The position numbers were made by a program, and so were the translations under genes. A stretch of 64,000 bases of DNA, taken from positions 1 through 64,000 of the forward strand of contig CALVDL010000004.1 in assembly GCA_944326305.1 (NCBI GenBank). The letters are read 5' to 3'. Shown here one piece after another: positions 17,830-26,074 of this stretch. The notes beneath the pieces were generated by a model, which had not been told where the DNA came from, did no database searches, and worked only from the letters and a program-made list of their open reading frames with translations. Each line of letters starts with the position of its first letter. Positions within the stretch are counted from its first letter, which is position 1. This stretch comes from an uncultured Bacteroidales bacterium (GTDB lineage: Bacteria; Bacteroidota; Bacteroidia; Bacteroidales; UBA932).

Positions 17830-19098
17830 ATGACAACAGGCAGATTGCGTATTGATGTCACCTCGGAGATCGGCTCTCTCGGGGCCGTCCTGTTGCACCC
17901 TCCTGGAGCGGAGGTCGAGAACATGACCCCGCGGAATGTCCAGAGGGCGCTCTACAGCGACATCCTGAATCTGTCTATTGCCCAGCAGGAATACCGGCAG
18001 CTCCACGGTGTGCTTTCCAAGGTGGCGGATGTGTATCTGGTTGATGACCTGCTGGTGAAGGTGCTTGACAACAGGGAGGCCCGGACCGGCCTCCTGCAGC
18101 GCATCTGTGTCAGCGAGGATGCCACCGGTTATTACGGCCTCCTGCTCGACATGCCTTCCGACAGGCTCGCCAAGGTGCTTATCGAAGGGCTGCCTGCAAG
18201 GATTGATACACTTACCGCCTTCCTGAAGAACGAATATTACGCCCTTTATCCCCTATATAATTTCTATTTCACGCGCGATGCCGCTGTCACCATAGGGAAC
18301 AGCGCGCTTGTCTGCCGCATGGCCAACAAAGTGCGCATGCGCGAATCCTACATCATGGACGCCATATACCGCTCAAGCGGGCAGTTCGACTGCAAGGTCT
18401 CGGACGCCAATGATTTCCGTCCGCAGAATTCGCCAATAATGATGGAAGGCGGGGATATCCTTGTCGCACGGGAGGACATCCTGCTTCTGGGCAACGGCTG
18501 CAGGACCAGCACGCAGGGGATAGATTTCATGGTGGAGAGGATATGCCGGGAGCATGACAAGGGCAGGTTCCATATCATTGTGCAGCAGCTCCCGTCGGAG
18601 CCAGAGTCGTTCATCCACCTCGATATGGTGTTCACCTTCCTTGACAGGGACAAGTGCATGATCTTCGAGCCCCTGATCCTGGGTGACAACCAGTACCAGA
18701 CCGTACATATTATTGTCAACGGCGGGAAGGTTTCAAAGATAAGTTCCGCACCGGATATACTTACAGTCCTGAAGAGGCTCGGGATGGACCTTGAGCCGGT
18801 GGTGTGCGGAGGCGCGGATGAATGGGACCAGGAGAGGGAGCAGTGGCACAGCGGGGCAAACTGCTTTGCCTTCGCCCCGGGGAAGGTGCTGACATACGCC
18901 AGGAATGTGCATACGCTCGAGGCACTCGACCGGAAAGGCTTCAATGTAGTGGCGGCCGAGGATGTTATTTCCGGGAAGGTTTCCGTAGACGGGGACGGAC
19001 TTTTCGCCGTGACCGTCGCAGGTTCGGAGCTGCCGCGAGGGGGCGGGGGAGCCAGGTGCATGACCATGCCGCTCTCCAGGCGTCCGGTTGAATGGTAA
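17830..19098 (+). CDS. arcA: Arginine deiminase
   Basis: The 422-residue protein matches arginine deiminase of the guanidine-modifying superfamily, which converts arginine to citrulline and ammonia. Key residues are present: F-T-R-D at 147-150, the substrate-binding E-G-G-D at 206-209, His263 in F-I-H-L-D, and the nucleophile Cys410 in the glycine-rich G-G-G-G-A-R-C near the C-terminus. No arcB, arcC or arginine antiporter gene is adjacent, so any ATP-yielding ADI pathway would need partners elsewhere. The cytoplasmic product may serve acid tolerance or nitrogen supply. It is followed at close spacing by a lipoprotein gene on the same strand. Confidence 0.93.
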   Translation: MTTGRLRIDVTSEIGSLGAVLLHPPGAEVENMTPRNVQRALYSDILNLSIAQQEYRQLHGVLSKVADVYLVDDLLVKVLDNREARTGLLQRICVSEDATGYYGLLLDMPSDRLAKVLIEGLPARIDTLTAFLKNEYYALYPLYNFYFTRDAAVTIGNSALVCRMANKVRMRESYIMDAIYRSSGQFDCKVSDANDFRPQNSPIMMEGGDILVAREDILLLGNGCRTSTQGIDFMVERICREHDKGRFHIIVQQLPSEPESFIHLDMVFTFLDRDKCMIFEPLILGDNQYQTVHIIVNGGKVSKISSAPDILTVLKRLGMDLEPVVCGGADEWDQEREQWHSGANCFAFAPGKVLTYARNVHTLEALDRKGFNVVAAEDVISGKVSVDGDGLFAVTVAGSELPRGGGGARCMTMPLSRRPVEW

Positions 19099-19139
19099 AA
19101 AAAATTAGTTGTTATAATAATATTTCATTAATGCAGACT

Positions 19140-20432
19140 ATGAAAGCTATTAGGACATTACTGCCGTTCCTTCCTTTTGCTGCGGCCATCGCCGCCGTAT
19201 CGGTAGGGTGTACAAGTACGGAAGGGTCCATCGATCTTGTCACAGAAGAATCATATACCCTTGATGCCGGAAGCAGTACAGTGACGATAGAGTTTTCCAC
19301 CGAGACGCCGTGGGAGGCCTCTGTGGCATATTTTGGTGACGAAGAAGGCTGGATCTACCTGGACAAGGACAGCGGCGGGGCCGGTTCTTCGTCCATAGAT
19401 GTGACTGTAGCGGAGAATACTTCTGGCGATGTGAGGAAGGCTGCCGTCACCATTACAGACGAGGAAGGATCCCTCGTGTCCGTTTCCATAGAGCAGACAT
19501 CAGAGCCAGGTGATCCTGATGAACCGGAACCTCCGGTAAGTAATGAAGGCTTCGTGAAAGACCTCCGGATCGAGTACAGCGATTTCGGCCCGATGACTTA
19601 TTCATTTGATTACAACGAGACCGGCAGGCTGTCTGGAATAGAGATATCTTTCGAGGGTGAGGATCTGCCGGAAAAATATGACATCTACTGGGAAAGCTAC
19701 CCTGCCGTACAGGTCAGATACGCCTATGACGGCACCAGCATTTTCATTTATGATGAGAACGGCGACGGCATTGCAGAGAGGATAGAGGCGGAGACAGAGC
19801 AGCCCGGGTATATTGATTTCACAGCGGATCTGGAATATGATGGCAGCGGGCATATAACCAATGTCATCGGATCCGAAGACTATTCGGTGGATTACCTGTG
19901 GGATGGTGACGGCCTTGTCGAGACCAGAAATAATGACGATACCCTACAGTATACCTATTCAGTGTATGAGAACAATGCCAACCTTGACCTGAACTGGATC
20001 ATGTCTGACGGATACTACAGTGAATTCGTTTTCTTTGCCGGCCTTATGGATATGCTCGGGACGCGCAGCGCCTTCTATGTGAATCCTTCGTACGGGGTGG
20101 ACCTCTCGGATGAAAACAGGCCGCATGAACCTATCACTGAAGACGGTGAATATACATTCACTACAACATCTACCATCCGTGTAAGCGAAGAGGCGGAAAC
20201 GGAATATGACTATGATACAAGGCTGAATTCTGTCACGGTGACTGTTCCGGTATATGAAATCCAGACCGAGTACAAGGTGGAAAGGACGATTCTGGACTAT
20301 GAGGATTTCTATGTGGGTGAAAACGGAGATCGCTATTATAATAACTATTCCGAGAAAGTCCTTTCAAAGACCGAAATCGACCGTGAGAAGATCTCCGAAG
20401 AATACACAAAGTTCATCGTAGAATACTATTAG
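19140..20432 (+). CDS. BACON-domain lipoprotein with DUF4595-like repeat region
   Basis: The ATG at 19140 (or 19131) gives about 430 residues with a lipoprotein signal ending S-V-G-C. Residues about 25-125 form a BACON-type immunoglobulin-like domain (T-P-W-E-A-S-V, then V-T-V-A-E-N-T-S-G-D-V-R-K-A, closing V-S-I-E-Q-T). A short P/D/E linker follows. The remainder has recurring Y-x-Y-D/N-x-x-G-x-L segments resembling DUF4595 or YD-like beta repeats. The protein is acidic and probably surface exposed. It follows arcA with a 41-base gap. Reading frame upstream of 19131 overlaps arcA and has no signal peptide, so it was excluded. Confidence 0.8.
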   Translation: MKAIRTLLPFLPFAAAIAAVSVGCTSTEGSIDLVTEESYTLDAGSSTVTIEFSTETPWEASVAYFGDEEGWIYLDKDSGGAGSSSIDVTVAENTSGDVRKAAVTITDEEGSLVSVSIEQTSEPGDPDEPEPPVSNEGFVKDLRIEYSDFGPMTYSFDYNETGRLSGIEISFEGEDLPEKYDIYWESYPAVQVRYAYDGTSIFIYDENGDGIAERIEAETEQPGYIDFTADLEYDGSGHITNVIGSEDYSVDYLWDGDGLVETRNNDDTLQYTYSVYENNANLDLNWIMSDGYYSEFVFFAGLMDMLGTRSAFYVNPSYGVDLSDENRPHEPITEDGEYTFTTTSTIRVSEEAETEYDYDTRLNSVTVTVPVYEIQTEYKVERTILDYEDFYVGENGDRYYNNYSEKVLSKTEIDREKISEEYTKFIVEYY

Positions 20433-20454
20433 GAGTTTTTTTCCATAATCCGTT

Positions 20455-21189
20455 TTATTGTTTTCCGAACAGCGGTCTTGAAAGCAGGTTGATGATGATG
20501 TAGGCGAGGAAAGAGAGCAGCACTATCATAGACCAGTTCAGTCCGAGGGTCATTACCAGGACGGCCGCCACTACGACTGTGCCGAAGAATGATATCCTCT
20601 GCCTGTAGAGAGGGGAATCCTTGCTTGTCCCTTTCTTGACCTTCAGGGAGAACATCGGTATTTCGCTCACCATCAGTGCAGAAAGAATGATGCTCAATGT
20701 CGGGATGAATACATGTCCGGCTGCCAGCGGTATCATGAAGCTGTCGCTCTGATGCAGAAGGTAATATGTAAGCGAACCGCATATCATGGCGCTTGCAGGA
20801 GTCGCCAGCCCTATGAAATTCTCGCTCTGCCGCTCGTCGACGTTGAATTTCGCCAGTCTAAGTACGGAGAACAGGGCAATGACCAGTGGTACATAGCACC
20901 AGAAGGTCGTATCTTCTCCCAGCTGTATCATGAGCTTGTGCAGCATCAGTGCGGGCAGGAGACCGAAACTAACTGAATCAGCCAGTGAGTCAAGCTCTTT
21001 CCCCATTGGTGAGTATGCCCCAAGCGCCCTTGCGGCAAGCCCGTCAAAGAAATCGAAGACGGCTGCGGCTATCATCAGCAGGAACGATATGTCAAGCCTG
21101 CCGGAGAATACGCACAGTATGCCTGCTATTCCACTGAGCAGATTCAGGGAAGTGATGGCATTCGGGATGTTTCTTGTTATAATGTTCAT
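20455..21189 (-). CDS. pssA: CDP-diacylglycerol-serine O-phosphatidyltransferase
   Basis: The 244-residue membrane protein has the CDP-alcohol phosphotransferase signature: D49-G50-x2-A53-R54-x8-G63-x3-D67-x3-D71. The start M-N-I-I-T-R-N-I-P-N-A-I-T and the hydrophobic C-terminal helices match bacterial type II phosphatidylserine synthases. It makes phosphatidylserine from CDP-diacylglycerol and serine, precursor of phosphatidylethanolamine. No psd gene is adjacent. It stands alone on the minus strand with the terminator of the C1 peptidase gene just upstream. Confidence 0.93.
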   Translation of the reverse strand: MNIITRNIPNAITSLNLLSGIAGILCVFSGRLDISFLLMIAAAVFDFFDGLAARALGAYSPMGKELDSLADSVSFGLLPALMLHKLMIQLGEDTTFWCYVPLVIALFSVLRLAKFNVDERQSENFIGLATPASAMICGSLTYYLLHQSDSFMIPLAAGHVFIPTLSIILSALMVSEIPMFSLKVKKGTSKDSPLYRQRISFFGTVVVAAVLVMTLGLNWSMIVLLSFLAYIIINLLSRPLFGKQ

Positions 21190-21220
21190 TTTTATACCGT
21201 ACGGAAGTGATTCCGCAAAT

Positions 21221-21262
21221 ATGACCGCCCTGCGGCTGCCTTATCGACTGCAGGGCGGTCAT
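21221..21262 (-). terminator. Terminator after the C1 peptidase gene
   Basis: A 13-bp perfect stem (21221-21233 with 21250-21262) starts six bases beyond the stop codon of the peptidase. The minus-strand continuation is A/T-rich but without a long U run. Confidence 0.55.
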
Positions 21263-21267
21263 GCAAA

Positions 21268-22458
21268 CTATTTTATACCGAGTTTCTTCTTGATGTCTTT
21301 AGGAAGGGCATCCTTGTGTACAAGGAAGTTCATGGTCTTGTATTTCACGAAGTTATCCGATATGTACCAGATGCCGTCGTATTTCCCTGTCACGCCCCAT
21401 GAGTTCTTGACCATGAAGAAGTCGTTGCCGTTCTGGTCTTTTGCAAGACCGTAAATCTGCATACCGTGGTCGTCGGTAGTGGTCTTGCGGTCATACCCGT
21501 CCTGCCTCATCCCGGCAGTGATTTCAGGCTCATTGTCCGAGACAGTCTCTTCAGGCTTCTCTTCTGACTTGCCTACCCAGCGTTCCTGGTCGGAGCCTGC
21601 GGCTTTCTTCTGCTCTGCCTTCACTACTCCGAGCCCGTCACGGGTGAAGCCTTTCTCGCTGACATCGGCACCCCATGCGATGGTATATCCGTTGTTGATG
21701 GCGCTGTAGATTATCTCCATCATCTCGTCGAGAGGGACGTTGTAGGAAGTGTCCCATCTCCAGTTGTCACCGACTTCCACGACAAACTGGCTGTAGTACG
21801 GATGATGGGTATATGATGTGATTGACACGTAGTCGTCAGGGTTGATTCCGAGATAGTCCCTGTAGGATTCAGGTGTGTATTCCGTCCCGTTTACCTCGAA
21901 TTTCTGCGGGACCTCCCCGAGATATGCATCGAGGATACCGTCGAAGCCGTTGAGCCATGCGGTAGTGAGGGTGCCGTTCGGGTTGGATGCCACGGCTTTT
22001 ACGTATGCTGCGAGCACGGCATCCATCTCAGACTGCTCCGGAAGCTCCGTACCGTAGTTCATGCCGGAGTAAACGCTGTCCGGGACGATACCGTATTCTT
22101 TGATGACGGTGAGTACATCTTCGCATGAGCTTCCCGGGCCGAACCTCAGGTCTCCGTCAAGCCTGACGTATTTGACTGCGCGGTCATGGTAGGAGTTGCG
22201 TACGATGAACATTTCCGAGAGGTCAACGTCCTTGTACCCCTTGATCCTCATGATCTCGGACTCGAGGAACCCTATTCCGGAGTAGCTCCAGCATGTACCT
22301 GACCGGTACTGGTTCTTGATGGATGAGATGGGGTTTTCCTTCACTGTAGTGAATACATACTCAGGCTCTTTCTGTTCATCAGCCTTGTCCTGCGCAAGTG
22401 CCTGGAAGGCAGGCATGGCCACTGCAATGGCTGCAAGCAATAACTTGTTTGGGTTCAT
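21268..22458 (-). CDS. Exported C1-family cysteine peptidase (bleomycin hydrolase-like)
   Basis: Starting at ATG 22458 the protein has 396 residues and a signal peptide (M-N-P-N-K-L-L-L to A-L-A-Q). The papain-like catalytic set is visible: Cys56 in G-T-C-W-S-Y, His331 in D-D-H-G-M and Asn352 in V-K-N-S-W-G. Overall length and the N-terminal I-S-S-I-K-N-Q segment fit the aminopeptidase C/bleomycin hydrolase branch, which in Bacteroidetes is often exported. The reading frame continues upstream but that part overlaps a divergent gene region and lacks a signal peptide. Likely role: periplasmic peptide trimming. Confidence 0.9.
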   Translation of the reverse strand: MNPNKLLLAAIAVAMPAFQALAQDKADEQKEPEYVFTTVKENPISSIKNQYRSGTCWSYSGIGFLESEIMRIKGYKDVDLSEMFIVRNSYHDRAVKYVRLDGDLRFGPGSSCEDVLTVIKEYGIVPDSVYSGMNYGTELPEQSEMDAVLAAYVKAVASNPNGTLTTAWLNGFDGILDAYLGEVPQKFEVNGTEYTPESYRDYLGINPDDYVSITSYTHHPYYSQFVVEVGDNWRWDTSYNVPLDEMMEIIYSAINNGYTIAWGADVSEKGFTRDGLGVVKAEQKKAAGSDQERWVGKSEEKPEETVSDNEPEITAGMRQDGYDRKTTTDDHGMQIYGLAKDQNGNDFFMVKNSWGVTGKYDGIWYISDNFVKYKTMNFLVHKDALPKDIKKKLGIK

Positions 22459-22584
22459 GTCTTGTATTTTTTTTAGTTCGTATTGGCGTGTATGTATGCC
22501 ACAAATCGTACAAAGATATGAATTATGCCGTGTTTTTTGAAAAAATCGGGCATATTTTAGTACTTTAGCCGAAATTTTACCGGG

Positions 22585-23259
22585 ATGGAACATAGGAAAC
22601 ATACTATATTGTATATACACGGGATGGGCGGAGGCGGAGACAGCAGGATCCCGTCCATCTTGAGGGAGCATGTCAATGACGGGCTCGGGCCGGACTGCGC
22701 TTTCTGCCTCGATGTGGTCGTAAGGACATACAGCTTTGACCCGGAGGTGGCTTGGGGACAGATCACATCATGGATAGAGGAGCTGCATCCGGTACTGATA
22801 GCAGGGGAGTCACTCGGCTCGCTCAACGCCATCAGGATCAAGGGCCTTCCCCATGTACTGGTGTCGCCTTCACTGAATGCCCCCCTGTATCTTGGGTATC
22901 TTGCCCCATTGACTCTGGTCCCGGGGGTTACGTGGATTTTCGACCGCATATACCGCCCGAAGGAGGGGGACAGGCAGAAGCTTCATTTCACATTCGGGAC
23001 ACTGAGGAAATATCTTCCGCTGAGGAAAGCCGCCCTTGCGAACTCTCCGGCGGAAGGGGGGAGGGACAGCTTTTTCGCATTTTTCGGCACACGCGACCAC
23101 TACCGCCGCAGCGGGATAGTCAGCATCAGGACATACCGCAAGTATTTCGGAGACAGTTATTCCATATATGATGGCACTCACTTCATGGAGGAGGAATTCG
23201 TCCTGTCCATGCTGGTGCCTAAGATTGTCCAGACAGTCCGTCAGATTGAATTGAAGTGA
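22585..23259 (+). CDS. YqiA-like alpha/beta hydrolase
   Basis: The 224-residue cytoplasmic protein has an alpha/beta-hydrolase start (L-Y-I-H-G-M-G) and a nucleophile elbow G-E-S-L-G-S with Ser76. Asp171 (G-T-R-D-H) and His199 (G-T-H-F) complete a plausible triad. The compact layout resembles the UPF0227/YqiA esterase group. It is divergent from the C1 peptidase with a 126-base spacer and has no obvious partner. Substrate unknown. Confidence 0.8.
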   Translation: MEHRKHTILYIHGMGGGGDSRIPSILREHVNDGLGPDCAFCLDVVVRTYSFDPEVAWGQITSWIEELHPVLIAGESLGSLNAIRIKGLPHVLVSPSLNAPLYLGYLAPLTLVPGVTWIFDRIYRPKEGDRQKLHFTFGTLRKYLPLRKAALANSPAEGGRDSFFAFFGTRDHYRRSGIVSIRTYRKYFGDSYSIYDGTHFMEEEFVLSMLVPKIVQTVRQIELK

Positions 23260-23270
23260 AATTCAGGCTT

Positions 23271-23507
23271 TTATAGCAGCTCTGAAAGCTTTTTCATGCT
23301 CTTTCTCGGGGATGCCCCGCAGTACAGCACATCATACACCATGTCCGCTATCGGCATATCTATGCCGAGCGTGCCGTTAATGTGCCTGATGCAGTCCGAG
23401 GCAAAATACCCTTCCGCTATCATCGTCATTTCATTCAGGGCGCTCTTTACTGTGCTTCCGTACCCTATGACCGCCCATCTGGCGCTGTCTCTGATTCTGA
23501 ATTCCAT
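23271..23507 (-). pseudogene. C-terminal remnant of glycerol-3-phosphate dehydrogenase (gpsA)
   Basis: The 78-residue reading frame corresponds to the C-terminal quarter of GpsA. Motifs are T-V-K-S-A-L-N-E-M followed by I-A-E-G-Y-F-A-S, then D-M-P-I-A-D-M-V-Y-D-V-L-Y and a final K-K-L-S-E-L-L. Full-length GpsA is about 330 residues and begins with a Rossmann NAD-binding domain, which is absent; immediately upstream lies the intact maf gene. With an ATG at 23507 it could be translated, but it lacks the cofactor site and most of the active site. Probably a deletion remnant; a new small protein is the alternative. Confidence 0.7.
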
Positions 23508-23525
23508 GTCAGAAGAATATGTCCG

Positions 23526-24095
23526 TTACAGGAATTTCTGCAGTTCTGTGTAGAGTCTGCATGACGGGAGCCCCATTATCGTATAGTATGAGCCGTCAAT
23601 CTTGGTGATGCCGTTGTAGCCTATCCATTCCTGTATGGCATAGGCACCCGCCTTGTCGAAAGGCCTGAAGGTATCTACGTAATAGTCTATCTCGCTGCCG
23701 GACAGCTCCCTGAAATGCACGTATGCGGTGTCGCTGAATGTGGATTCCTGCCGGCTGTCCCTCAATGTCACGGCTGTGACCACCCTGTGCACATGCCCGG
23801 AAAGCAGACGGAGCATCCTGACTGCGTCTTCCCTGTCTTTAGGCTTGCCGAGTATTTCCCCGCGGCACAGTACCATCGTGTCGGAGGTTATGAGTATCTC
23901 GTCTTCCTCGAGCTCCCTGTGGAAACCGTGCGACTTTCCCTGTGCCATGAGCACCGGTATCTGTTCATGCGGAGTGTCCGGTGAGTATTCCTCTGTGAAG
24001 CTGTTTCCCGTATCCACAGTGAAGTCCAGCCCCATACCCTCCAGGATTTCTTTCCTTCTGGGTGAGCCGCTGGCCAATATTATTTTCTTGTTCAT
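23526..24095 (-). CDS. maf: Maf-family nucleoside triphosphate pyrophosphatase
   Basis: The 189-residue protein starts with I-I-L-A-S-G-S-P-R-R, the Maf signature, and contains T-S-D-T-M-V (Asp catalytic) and G-K-P-K-D. The R-R-K-E-I motif and the later G-Y-N-G-I-T-K-I-D segment suit the dTTP/UTP pyrophosphatase (YhdE-like) type. It hydrolyses nucleotides, possibly modified ones, to monophosphates in the cytoplasm. The gpsA remnant follows after 18 bases. Upstream is kdsC on the same strand, separated by a hairpin. Confidence 0.93.
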   Translation of the reverse strand: MNKKIILASGSPRRKEILEGMGLDFTVDTGNSFTEEYSPDTPHEQIPVLMAQGKSHGFHRELEEDEILITSDTMVLCRGEILGKPKDREDAVRMLRLLSGHVHRVVTAVTLRDSRQESTFSDTAYVHFRELSGSEIDYYVDTFRPFDKAGAYAIQEWIGYNGITKIDGSYYTIMGLPSCRLYTELQKFL

Positions 24096-24114
24096 GTCCG
24101 TTTAAGAGATCAGG

Positions 24115-24149
24115 AAAGGCCGGTGCTGTTTCCCGCAGTCCGGCCCTTT
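24115..24149 (-). terminator. Hairpin between kdsC and maf
   Basis: AAAGGCCGG (24115-24123) pairs with CCGGCCCTTT (24140-24149) with one bulge. It lies in the kdsC-maf gap and partly abuts the kdsC stop at 24148; it could terminate or attenuate transcription out of kdsC. Confidence 0.4.
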
Positions 24150-24690
24150 AGAATTTCTTTTTGTATTCCGCCACGTCGAGCGCCCATTTCCCATGGAGCT
24201 TCATCACCATTTCGATGACTTCCCTGCAGCATCCCCTGCCTCCGGGGAGGGAGGATATATAGTCCGCCGCCTCCTTCACTTCAGGAACCGCGTCGCTTGG
24301 GCAGGCGCCGAGGCCGCACGCGGCCATGACCGGAATGTCCGGGATGTCGTCCCCTACGTACATAACCTGGTGGGGCTGCAGCGAATACCTGCTGCAGAAG
24401 TCATTGAAATCCTCGATTTTGTCGCGCGAGCCGAGGTACACGTCCTCCGGCTTCACCCCGCATGTGAGCGCACGTTTCCGGATGCTCTCGGACCGGCCTC
24501 CCGTAATTATCGAGAGGGCATATCCGTGCATGGACGCCATCCTGAGGGCGAAACCGTCCTTGGCGTTGAATGTACGGAAAAGCTCCCCTTCCAGGTCTGC
24601 GAGGATGCCCCCGTCGGTCATCACCCCGTCGACATCGAACGCGAAAGCCCTTATGCCGGAGAGGATATGTTCTATGTTTTTCTGTTTCAT
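24148..24690 (-). CDS. kdsC: KdsC-type HAD phosphatase (KDO 8-phosphate phosphatase)
   Basis: The 180-residue protein has the HAD nucleophile motif D19-V-D21-G-V-M-T-D-G and the following segments typical of C0-type KdsC: A-K-D-G-F-A-L, I-I-T-G-G-R and G-D-D-I-P-D. It removes phosphate from 3-deoxy-manno-octulosonate 8-phosphate during lipid A/LPS core synthesis in the cytoplasm. The family also includes 2-keto-3-deoxynononate phosphatases. It lies 27 bases after the DUF3467 gene, probably in one transcript. Confidence 0.9.
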   Translation of the reverse strand: MKQKNIEHILSGIRAFAFDVDGVMTDGGILADLEGELFRTFNAKDGFALRMASMHGYALSIITGGRSESIRKRALTCGVKPEDVYLGSRDKIEDFNDFCSRYSLQPHQVMYVGDDIPDIPVMAACGLGACPSDAVPEVKEAADYISSLPGGRGCCREVIEMVMKLHGKWALDVAEYKKKF

Positions 24691-24717
24691 CCTATATGAA
24701 GAAATCGGGAATGCCTG

Positions 24718-25032
24718 TCAGGATTTGGTGTTGTTGTTCCCCCCGAATCCGCCCATCGGGAATGTGGCTTTCGGGCTTTCCCCGAACGTGATAGGTCCGT
24801 TCTGGGACTCGAATTTGCTGATATTGTCCTGCAGCGCCAGGAAAAGCCTTTTGGCATGTTCGGGTGTCATGATTATCCTGTTGTTGACTTCAGGCTTTGA
24901 AAGGCCCGGGAGCATTGATGCGAAGTCGATTATGAACTCACTGTGGGAATGTGTGATGATCGCGAGGTTGGAGTAGGAACCCTTGGCGATATCCTGTTTG
25001 AGCTCGATGCTCAGTTCTTTCTCGTTTGCCAT
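24718..25032 (-). CDS. DUF3467 family protein
   Basis: The 104-residue protein (ATG at 25032, M-A-N-E-K-E-L) matches DUF3467: I-E-L-K-Q-D-I-A-K-G-S-Y-S-N-L-A then H-S-E-F-I-I-D-F, followed by N-N-R-I-I-M-T-P-E-H-A-K-R. The C-terminus is Gly/Asn-rich. The family is small, soluble and widespread in Bacteroidetes; its function is unknown. The start is supported by a TATGTTTG box at 25058-25065 about 26 bases upstream, making the longer reading frame unlikely. First gene of a DUF3467-kdsC-maf run. Confidence 0.85.
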   Translation of the reverse strand: MANEKELSIELKQDIAKGSYSNLAIITHSHSEFIIDFASMLPGLSKPEVNNRIIMTPEHAKRLFLALQDNISKFESQNGPITFGESPKATFPMGGFGGNNNTKS

Positions 25033-25057
25033 AAGTTTTTCTGGATTATAATTTCGG

Positions 25058-25065
25058 CAAACATA
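25058..25065 (-). promoter_or_regulatory. Promoter box TATGTTTG for the DUF3467-kdsC-maf run
   Basis: On the minus strand it reads TATGTTTG, fitting TAnnTTTG. It lies 26 bases ahead of the DUF3467 ATG. A matching -33 element was not identified. Confidence 0.5.
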
Positions 25066-25115
25066 GGAAAAATCCACGAGATTGCAGCAAGGACCGTACT
25101 TATTTTGTACCTTTG

Positions 25116-25219
25116 CCCCGGTACGGGACGTCCGTGAAACAATGCTCTGCCCGCAGCCCCGGCCGCGGCCTTCGGGACGGGATGCATTGTTCCGGCGGAT
25201 ACGTGTGGCCGCTTTTTTT
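25116..25219 (+). ncRNA. Candidate structured RNA or leader with intrinsic terminator
   Basis: A TACCTTTG box (25108-25115) is followed by about 95 bases that can fold into a rod. Outer ACGT segments and CCG/CGG pairs lead to an 8-bp stem AACAATGC/GCATTGTT (from 25139 and ending at 25191) that encloses a GC-rich apical region with CCCG/CGGG pairing. The tail GGCCGC plus seven T (25213-25219) looks like an intrinsic terminator, 15 bases before the DUF1295 gene. It could be a free small RNA (size compatible with the 6S-Flavo class) or an attenuating leader. Identity is not established; the conserved SRP RNA loop sequence is absent. Confidence 0.4.
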
Positions 25220-25233
25220 ATTCATTTAACGTT

Positions 25234-26046
25234 ATGGAAGAGGTTTTCCCTCCTGAAATCCTGGTACTCGCCCTGGTGTCTCTGGCAGTGAGCTCGCTCG
25301 GCTGGAGAAAATTCGTATATTTCATTTCGCTCGGCTACGGGTTTTCCGTGGCGGCAATGGGCGCGGCGATGATTATCATGTTCGCCGGATGTCTGACTCC
25401 TGTTTCCGTCATCCTGTGTGTCCTGCTGTCTGCATACGGGTGCCGGCTCGGGGGCTTCCTGCTGCACAGGGAGCTCCGCAGCGCATCCTACCGCAAGGAG
25501 CTTCCTTCACTCACCGGGACATCAAAGGATCTTGGTCCGGCGGCAAAGGCCGCGATATGGATTTCCGTAGTCGTGCTTTACGTTTGCCAGGTGTCCCCGG
25601 TACTGTACAGGATGGAAGGGACACCGTCAGGAGAAAGCCTGCCGGGTGCTGTAGCCGGGGCCTCGGTCATGCTGGCCGCCCTTGTGCTTGAGGCTGTCGC
25701 GGACCACCAGAAGTCTGCCGCCAAGAAGATCCGTCCGGACCGCTTCTGCGATACGGGGCTTTACCGGATTGTCCGGTGTCCTAACTATTTTGCGGAAATC
25801 CTTTTCTGGACAGGATGTTTCATATCCGGGGCCGGAGCCCTGCACGGCTGGCAGTGGCTGGTATCCTCAATAGGGTATATATGCATTGTCTACATCATGT
25901 TCGGCGGAGCACGCCGTCTCGAGATACGCCAGAACAGACGTTACGGCGAGGATCCGGTTTACAGGGAATACGTATCCCGCACACCGGTCCTGATTCCCTT
26001 CCTGCCGCTTTATTCCGTAGAGAAATATACATTCCTGAAAGGATGA
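25234..26046 (+). CDS. DUF1295 family membrane protein
   Basis: The 270-residue protein has about seven hydrophobic segments. The C-terminal region (L-Y-R-I-V-R-C-P-N-Y-F-A-E-I-L-F-W, later Y-R-E-Y-V-S-R-T-P-V-L-I-P) is the DUF1295/steroid 5-alpha-reductase C-terminal signature, related also to isoprenylcysteine methyltransferases. The family is assumed to act on lipid or quinone-like substrates in the membrane, without firm proof for bacterial members. It lies directly after the candidate structured RNA. The decayed DUF418 gene follows 28 bases later. Confidence 0.82.
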   Translation: MEEVFPPEILVLALVSLAVSSLGWRKFVYFISLGYGFSVAAMGAAMIIMFAGCLTPVSVILCVLLSAYGCRLGGFLLHRELRSASYRKELPSLTGTSKDLGPAAKAAIWISVVVLYVCQVSPVLYRMEGTPSGESLPGAVAGASVMLAALVLEAVADHQKSAAKKIRPDRFCDTGLYRIVRCPNYFAEILFWTGCFISGAGALHGWQWLVSSIGYICIVYIMFGGARRLEIRQNRRYGEDPVYREYVSRTPVLIPFLPLYSVEKYTFLKG

Positions 26047-26074
26047 AAAACTGTTACAGACTTTAGCTTGTACC

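Noticed and set aside
22459..22671. N-terminal extension of the C1 peptidase frame
   Set aside because: It runs into the divergent hydrolase gene and would precede the clear signal peptide starting at 22458.
25116..25219. Small SRP (4.5S) RNA
   Set aside because: The length is similar but the conserved GGAAGG-type SRP loop and its flanking pairs are absent.
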